Source: a virus | Direction: 5' to 3' (one strand) | Virus record (IMG/VR): IMGVR_UViG_3300017971_000297 | Span: 1-63,645 of that record | Length of the DNA: 63,645 bases | Shown: positions 59,409 through 63,645 of the stretch, in pieces | How the letters are laid out: the number at the start of each line of letters is the position of its first letter | How positions within the stretch are numbered: position 1 is the first letter of the stretch | Translations under genes and position numbers: made by a program | Notes under the pieces: generated by a model | The model's database searches: none | Told to the model about the DNA's origin: nothing | What the model saw: the letters and a program-made list of their open reading frames with translations, nothing else

Positions 59409-59798
59409 TTAGTTAGCTGCTCCTAGTGCAAATCCTGCCGCCACGGTTAAGCCTATACCAACAATGGTGTAAAGTAGCTTGTCTCTATTATGAGCTTTTA
59501 TTACCTTTAAAAGATTGTCCTCTGAATCTTCCCAAGCTGTTTTATAACGTTCTTCGGCTAGGATGTGAAATTGAATCTGATCCTTGTAATTCAATATGAG
59601 ATTGTCTTTAAGTAGAACCTGTTGCTCCATATATTTTAGCTTAATAATATCTAACCTTACCTGCTGCTCTTGGTCTACTGTGAATAGATATCCATCATAC
59701 GGAGCTGGTTCTCCTTTCTTTAACTTCACGGGTCCGCCCGCAAAGGCAGACGTAGTGAGCATAAAGAACAAGGCAATAGTAGTAATTAGCTTCTTCAT
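59409..59798 (-). CDS. Exported protein with C-terminal membrane helix (spanin-like)
   Basis: 129 residues. A Sec signal peptide (MKKLITTIALFFMLTTSAFA) ending AFA-GG, then KLKKGEPAPYDGYLFTVDQEQQ, a helical coiled region (KLKYMEQQVLLKDNLILNYKDQ) and a membrane helix at the end (YTIVGIGLTVAAGFALGA). KKG-x-PAPYDGYLF is a start I know from small phage/bacterial spanin-type proteins. It would cross the periplasm, perhaps for lysis. Nine bases from the nuclease gene. Confidence 0.65.
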   Translation of the reverse strand: MKKLITTIALFFMLTTSAFAGGPVKLKKGEPAPYDGYLFTVDQEQQVRLDIIKLKYMEQQVLLKDNLILNYKDQIQFHILAEERYKTAWEDSEDNLLKVIKAHNRDKLLYTIVGIGLTVAAGFALGAAN

Positions 59799-59799
59799 T

Positions 59800-60342
59800 T
59801 TATTTGCCTTTTAGTAAAACTTTTAGCATCTTCTCTGCTTTTTCCAACTTAACTCTATCTTTGTACGAGAGCCTAATAGAGACTTCACTGTAGGGGTGGC
59901 TAATATCGAGCACTTCCCAATCTCCTCGTCGTTTAGGAACGAAACTCAGCCTGCTAACCACACAATCTTCCAGAGTGTAGACATATCTCTTAGGATTTCC
60001 CCCCTCTACTATATGAATGTTTCCTACTTTCTGACCAATTTGTAGCTTTTCAAACCCCTCCACATCTGTTGCCAGGTCTAGGGTTTTCTCAGTTTCAGTT
60101 TCCAGTATAGACATCTCCGAAGGATACACGGTAGGGAAATCATCGGACATTATGTAAAATTCATATCTAGTCATTGTGGAAGTAGACCCAGATAGAGTAT
60201 TCCCAACTGATACGGGAACTGAGTGGGTATGGCCAGCAGCTACACCTGTCATTCCTGTAAGAGGAGACCCCCCGTTTATCTGATTTGGAGGATCTCCCGT
60301 GCTAGAGAAAGATTTACATATATTCTTAAATATGTTACTCAT
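59800..60342 (-). CDS. Unrecognised protein with HTH-type fibre-like segment
   Basis: 180 residues. The start chosen is ATG at 60342, overlapping the next gene; a longer reading from 60432 would run inside it. Near residue 30-45 is GVAAGHTHSVPVSVGNTLSG, like fibre His pairs. The rest is beta-rich (YTLEDCVVSRLSFVPKR; SEVSIRLSYKDR). Only one base separates it from the signal-peptide gene. No family recognised. Confidence 0.5.
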   Translation of the reverse strand: MSNIFKNICKSFSSTGDPPNQINGGSPLTGMTGVAAGHTHSVPVSVGNTLSGSTSTMTRYEFYIMSDDFPTVYPSEMSILETETEKTLDLATDVEGFEKLQIGQKVGNIHIVEGGNPKRYVYTLEDCVVSRLSFVPKRRGDWEVLDISHPYSEVSIRLSYKDRVKLEKAEKMLKVLLKGK

Positions 60343-60634
60343 TAAAATACCCATCCCAGAATTCTTGGATCTCACTCTCTGTAGCTTCCTTTGCTTTTTT
60401 CTCTTCTTCCCGCATTTTTTCAGCAATTTCAATAAGTTGTTCCTCTTTTTCTTTTGCTTCTTCCTCAGAGATTTTTAGCTTAGCCTTAATCTCATTGACA
60501 TCCTCTTCTACTTTTTTGCGCCTTAAGATGGACTTTAGATTGGCAACAGTATTCTGATCTCTTAGGACCATTGCCACAAAGATAACGGCCAGCCCAATGA
60601 CGCCAATCCAGAAATATTCCTTAATTTTGGACAT
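60335..60634 (-). CDS. Membrane-anchored coiled-coil protein (inner-spanin-like)
   Basis: 99 residues. An N-terminal membrane helix (YFWIGVIGLAVIFVAMVL, about 7-24) with a positive flank and a long coiled coil (VEEDVNEIKAKLKISEEEAKEKEEQLIEIAEKM in part), the layout of Rz-type inner spanins. Could pair with the lipoprotein at 51842 or the 59409 protein. Overlaps the protease gene by 14 bases. Confidence 0.6.
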   Translation of the reverse strand: MSKIKEYFWIGVIGLAVIFVAMVLRDQNTVANLKSILRRKKVEEDVNEIKAKLKISEEEAKEKEEQLIEIAEKMREEEKKAKEATESEIQEFWDGYFNE

Positions 60635-61367
60635 TGTATTTCCTTAATGGATTAGTTATTGTATTGCCATCTTTCTCATCTGAGCTGAAGAAAAAGATAC
60701 CCCTAGTTTGGGCCGGGAATGGTTCAGCAGTGTAATACAGCTCATTTATAACACCATCCACTACACCATACTTTGCGGCATCGGTAGCAGTTAACCACCA
60801 ATTTTTCTTAGCCATATACTGATAACTGTGGGTTGAAATACCCATTTGATGCGCCACATCTTTATCTAGATCGCCTAAATATTTAGTAACAAATTGAACC
60901 AACTCAAATATACGTGCTGCTGAGTCATAGGGCACTTGATAGGAAGCTTCATGAAACATTATCGCAGCGTGCTTATGAATCAGAGTTCGATAACAGAATT
61001 GAGAAAGGATAGCAGCCATAGAGTAGGCTTCGCTCTCAATAGCGCAATAGACCCTTGATTCTAATGCTTTAATAGTATCAATAAGCTCTAACCCATCAAC
61101 AACAGAACCACCGGGACTGTTAATAATAATAAATATATCCTGGTGGGTGAGTTCATTCATGCCCTTAATTGCCGAAATAATTGGGGCAACACTGGCAGCA
61201 GTAATAGGACCTTTCAGAACAACCGTGCGATCATTGTTAACTTTCAAAGTATAGTTAATAACCTTTCCGGGCTTGTCCAATGTCACTTTGGTCATATCTG
61301 AAGCATAGCTGTTGGCGGCCCCAAAAAGAATCACCGCAGACAGAATTCCCAATAATTTCTTTACCAT
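60621..61367 (-). CDS. ClpP-like serine protease with signal peptide
   Basis: 248 residues. A Sec signal (MVKKLLGILSAVILFGAANSYAS) precedes a ClpP/SDH-fold domain: INSPGGSVVDGLELIDTI (82-99), ESEAYSMAAIL with nucleophile Ser116, and AAIMFHEAS with His139. The usual catalytic Asp position, in WWLTATDAAKYG, reads Asn189 (KKNWWL). ClpP is normally cytosolic; export is unusual. Possible role: cleaving periplasmic or membrane proteins, or, if catalytically weakened, binding them. A single-base overlap to the next gene. Confidence 0.8.
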   Translation of the reverse strand: MVKKLLGILSAVILFGAANSYASDMTKVTLDKPGKVINYTLKVNNDRTVVLKGPITAASVAPIISAIKGMNELTHQDIFIIINSPGGSVVDGLELIDTIKALESRVYCAIESEAYSMAAILSQFCYRTLIHKHAAIMFHEASYQVPYDSAARIFELVQFVTKYLGDLDKDVAHQMGISTHSYQYMAKKNWWLTATDAAKYGVVDGVINELYYTAEPFPAQTRGIFFFSSDEKDGNTITNPLRKYNVQN

Positions 61368-61606
61368 TACTTACTCTCCTTGCCATTGAGTTTAAGATCC
61401 GAATACTTCCTGGCTGTATAAGACGCCAAAGATGGGGTAAGAATAGCAGCATCAATAGCAGCTAAATGTTGAACAAAGACTGAATTTCCGGTTAACCAGG
61501 CAGCCACAAAACCCGTGACTGTGAGAATACCTGCTAAAACAAAGCCAGCCACGGCCAGGCTTAGCATAGTATCCGGCTTTTTAGTTCTTGGGTGCTTTAA
61601 CCACAT
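61367..61606 (-). CDS. Small membrane protein, holin-like size
   Basis: 79 residues. Two hydrophobic spans (LAVAGFVLAGILTVTGFVAAWL; VFVQHLAAIDAAILTPSLASY) separated by a short loop, with basic ends (KHPRTKKPDT; KYSDLKLNGKESK). Similar in size and layout to holins, but it is not next to the endolysin and has no family signature. It lies directly before the exported protease gene. Confidence 0.5.
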   Translation of the reverse strand: MWLKHPRTKKPDTMLSLAVAGFVLAGILTVTGFVAAWLTGNSVFVQHLAAIDAAILTPSLASYTARKYSDLKLNGKESK

Positions 61607-61862
61607 TTCTTAATTTCCTCCTCAATCTCTTCATATAGGTTATTGGCTCTTCCTCTTCAAGTGTTATAGTGACTTTCATAAGCCTTCTGTCCGTTGAGCA
61701 CACTGTTAAAGCTTCTGTCTTTGTACGAAAGACTCCATAGATATGCCCCGGAAAAAGACCCACTTCCATATTGTGTACATCGTTAGAAGTAAAGTTCGGC
61801 CAGTTAGATTGCTCTGCTACGAACCGGGGTACCCAACCATGCAGTTCTTTCTTCCACGACAT
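61581..61862 (-). CDS. Small protein with YMK tail
   Basis: 93 residues. The ATG at 61862 follows a good ribosome site (GGAGG); an in-frame upstream ATG lies inside the RuvC-like gene. The body has GLFPGHIYGVF and VTITLEEEEPITYMKRLRRKLRNVV at the end. The tail is the YMK type but is extended by about 15 residues. The barrel-like N-terminal region is less clear. Function unknown. Confidence 0.6.
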   Translation of the reverse strand: MSWKKELHGWVPRFVAEQSNWPNFTSNDVHNMEVGLFPGHIYGVFRTKTEALTVCSTDRRLMKVTITLEEEEPITYMKRLRRKLRNVVKAPKN

Positions 61863-62476
61863 TATAACAAAACCTCCGGATCTATCCGAAATAGAGTACA
61901 ATTATTAGGATCTTTGGTGAACCAGGCTAAAGCTATACATATAGCGTCATACAAGTCTGTGGGCGTAGCTCTTTCCTTGCCCGTAATATTTGATACCATC
62001 TTTTTAGGAAAGGTGTCTGGAAAAATCGTGTTTACATACTTTTTTGCTGGATCTTTCCAAGCAGCACTTCCCGCCTTAGTCTTGTCTTTCTTAATTCCCA
62101 AGGCTGCTCGCCAGGTTTGAGGCAATATGGAGTCAAATGTCAGAGGGGGCTCTAGCTCATAACAGCAAGATTTGATAGCCCCGGTAGCCTCCGGAATTAC
62201 CAAAACACCACACATACGTTTTCGGTTAACCATGTAGCCCTCAGCCACAATACCATCCACTTTATATTGAATATAGGCTATATTCTCAATAAATTTGGTA
62301 AGATAGTTATACTTTTCCCCGTGGCTCCATTTAGGGTCAAACCAGATAACTCCAGCTTTGTGGATTGTTGCCTCTTTCCTACCCACATGCTGGGAAGCCA
62401 CAACCCAGCCCGTACAGCTACTAGAGATGTCTAGAAATAGTATCCGGTTATCCCCATAGTTCTTTATGTTACTCAT
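61862..62476 (-). CDS. RuvC-like Holliday junction resolvase
   Basis: 204 residues. RNase H-fold motifs of RuvC: LFLDISSSCTGWVV (Asp16), DGIVAEGYMVNRKR (Glu79), QTWRAALG as helix marker, and ATPTDLYDAICIALAW (Asp174 and Asp177). Two acidic residues are in the last motif, as in RuvC. Such enzymes cut four-way junctions to clear branched DNA before packaging. Works beside RecA and the PD-(D/E)xK nuclease. Overlaps the next start. Confidence 0.82.
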   Translation of the reverse strand: MSNIKNYGDNRILFLDISSSCTGWVVASQHVGRKEATIHKAGVIWFDPKWSHGEKYNYLTKFIENIAYIQYKVDGIVAEGYMVNRKRMCGVLVIPEATGAIKSCCYELEPPLTFDSILPQTWRAALGIKKDKTKAGSAAWKDPAKKYVNTIFPDTFPKKMVSNITGKERATPTDLYDAICIALAWFTKDPNNCTLFRIDPEVLL

Positions 62477-62696
62477 TGGATTCCTTTTTATCTTTCATGT
62501 ATCTAATAGGGTCTCGAACAATTCTAAATTCTCTATGGCGGACCACCCTACCATGAGAGTACAACTGCTCTATCTCTCTTCTCTGAACTTTTAAACCACT
62601 ATCTACCAGCAAGATTCTGATTGCTTCGACCAGTATGCCTACATTTACATCAGAGTCTAGCGGGCAATCTTCCCACCTACTTGGATTCTGCTCCAT
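62469..62696 (-). CDS. Small protein with YMK tail
   Basis: 75 residues. N-terminal half is helical (GILVEAIRILLVDSG; RREIEQLYSHGR), unlike the barrel-type members, but the end is REFRIVRDPIRYMKDKKESNE in which DPIRYMKDKK is the tail motif. It overlaps the ClpP-like gene by 20 bases and the RuvC-like gene by eight. It shows the tail can be attached to different bodies. Confidence 0.65.
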   Translation of the reverse strand: MEQNPSRWEDCPLDSDVNVGILVEAIRILLVDSGLKVQRREIEQLYSHGRVVRHREFRIVRDPIRYMKDKKESNE

Positions 62697-63519
62697 CTTT
62701 TTTATCCTCAGCTTGTCCTAACATTTCTAGCTGCTCTATATCATTCGGTTGTGGAGGTAGTTCTGGTTCAAACTCCTCTTTTCTCACACTAATGACAATT
62801 TCCTTTGGCATCTCCATCTGTATTCGGGTATATAGAGAAGTTACTAATTTCTTAATCTTACTCTCTGAAGGAGGTTTACTAAACGTTTTTCTGCGTACAC
62901 CCTTTCTGAAATTCCCCCTCTTTCTGGGGGAGGTGATTTTATCTGCCAAGCCTAGCTGGATGGTCTCTTCTGCCGTTAAGTATAGATCTCTCTGGCAAAC
63001 CTTAGCCCAGAATTCAGGGGACATAAATGAGTTATCAGCAAAAACCTTACACAGCATGTCTTTGAGTCTCTTATCCTCATCTTGGAGAATAGTCATGTCT
63101 GTACTGGATGCCGTGTTTCCCCACCATCCGTCGTGAACCATAATGACTGTGTTTTCAGCTAAATACCTTTCATCGCATACTGCCATAATCCAGGTAGCCG
63201 CGCTCATAATAAACCCAGAACCTCGGAAGATAAATTTGCAAGGAGCTTGTTGTATCTTATCCATCAAGGCTAACATAGCGTATGGATCTCCCCCATAGGA
63301 CGATACAACTAATTCTATAGGCTCAGTTTCATTGATATCCAGCATCTTATCTATAGCGCGTAGCGCATAGGAGATTGTGCTGAAATCAAACTCATCGCCA
63401 TCCGGGAAAGCAACATCCCCGAAGTATATCCGACGCTTGTAGAGATCTATACCATACCGTAGATAGTTCTCTAATGCATCGTTTTCTTTCTTTATCTTAG
63501 CCTTTTCACCCTTGTTCAT
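62677..63519 (-). CDS. ClpP-like serine protease (cytosolic type)
   Basis: 280 residues. ClpP fold with ELVVSSYGGDPYAMLALMDKI (69-89), GSGFIMSAATWI with Ser106, NTVIMVHDG with His129 and CQRDLYLTAEE with Asp178: the Ser-His-Asp set is complete. The C-terminal 90 residues are an Arg/Lys-rich then acidic tail absent from standard ClpP. Possible roles are phage protein turnover or host protein shut-off. No signal peptide, in contrast to its paralog at 60621. Starts in an ATGA overlap with the upstream partial gene. Confidence 0.82.
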   Translation of the reverse strand: MNKGEKAKIKKENDALENYLRYGIDLYKRRIYFGDVAFPDGDEFDFSTISYALRAIDKMLDINETEPIELVVSSYGGDPYAMLALMDKIQQAPCKFIFRGSGFIMSAATWIMAVCDERYLAENTVIMVHDGWWGNTASSTDMTILQDEDKRLKDMLCKVFADNSFMSPEFWAKVCQRDLYLTAEETIQLGLADKITSPRKRGNFRKGVRRKTFSKPPSESKIKKLVTSLYTRIQMEMPKEIVISVRKEEFEPELPPQPNDIEQLEMLGQAEDKKDGAESK

Positions 63520-63645
63520 AATTCCTCACTTGCCCAAACAGCCAGCCTTGACCGTTCAGATTTTAACAGGTGTATATGCCCAATGAAGTCAGCTTTTTTG
63601 CCAGCTTTAACAGCACCCACCAACCCGTTGTTAGTACCATCCAGC
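63516..63645 (-). CDS. Partial gene at window end
   Basis: A 43-codon C-terminal fragment open to the window edge (NGLVGAVKAGKKADFIGHIH; SERSRLAVWASEEL), ending TGA overlapping the ClpP-like ATG. It looks real because of the coupled ATGA arrangement. Identity not determinable from so little sequence. Confidence 0.55.
   Translation of the reverse strand, partial: LDGTNNGLVGAVKAGKKADFIGHIHLLKSERSRLAVWASEEL

Noticed and set aside
1-63645. Lysogeny functions (integrase, repressor, attachment site)
   Set aside because: No tyrosine or serine recombinase or clear repressor was found in any frame; absence in this window does not exclude them elsewhere.

Overview
The window is a large piece of a tailed double-stranded DNA phage (Caudoviricetes) with a contractile tail. 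Terminase, portal, scaffold and major capsid genes are followed by a tail sheath, tube-fold proteins, a tape measure, and baseplate proteins resembling T4 gp53, gp27/gp5, gp25, gp6 and P2 gpI. The DNA is fairly AT-rich (about 40% GC by eye). Genes are packed tightly, usually with 1-17 base start/stop overlaps. Signal peptides, a lipobox, spanin-like membrane/coiled-coil proteins and an amidase endolysin suggest a Gram-negative host, but no gene names the host. No integrase, repressor, tRNA gene, CRISPR array or insertion sequence was recognised. The window cuts a gene at each end, so it is part of a larger genome.

Layout: (1) 1-2813, plus strand: very small genes, most encoding SH3/KOW-like proteins that share a C-terminal tail of the form hydrophobic-x-Tyr-Met-Lys/Arg plus basic residues. 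(2) 3007-8518: unrecognised genes, two beta-helix-like microproteins, small and large terminase, and basic small proteins. (3) 8618-13180: portal, scaffold and major capsid protein. (4) 13253-18809: repeat-rich beta proteins, probably on the virion surface. (5) 18833-23025: connector and neck proteins. (6) 23025-31203: sheath, tube, four Lys-rich microproteins, two more tube-fold proteins, a tail assembly chaperone with a -1 frameshift site, and the tape measure. (7) 31206-38321: baseplate in an order like extracellular contractile injection systems. (8) 38321-50040: two beta-helix spikes, a gpI-like wedge, a large lectin-like fibre protein and a histidine-rich fibre tip candidate. (9) 50045-51126: lysis genes with an amidase. 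(10) 51131-51192: hairpins between converging operons. (11) 51194-63645, minus strand: nucleotide metabolism (deoxyribosyltransferase-like protein, dUTPase), recombination (RecA interrupted by two inteins, a Ref-like HNH protein, a RuvC-like and a PD-(D/E)xK Holliday-junction nuclease), two ClpP-like proteases (one with a signal peptide), many small membrane or exported proteins, and more members of the C-terminal-tail family.

The plus-strand genes make and fill the head, assemble the contractile tail, bind the host and lyse it. The minus-strand genes appear to handle nucleotide supply, recombination and envelope functions. The two operons converge near 51.16 kb, so their main promoters should lie outside the window. 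The strongest unusual signals are the tail shared by about twelve small proteins, the doubly intein-split RecA, the U UUU UUC frameshift site before the tape measure, a beta-domain repeated across many tail proteins, and long-range stems in intergenic gaps.
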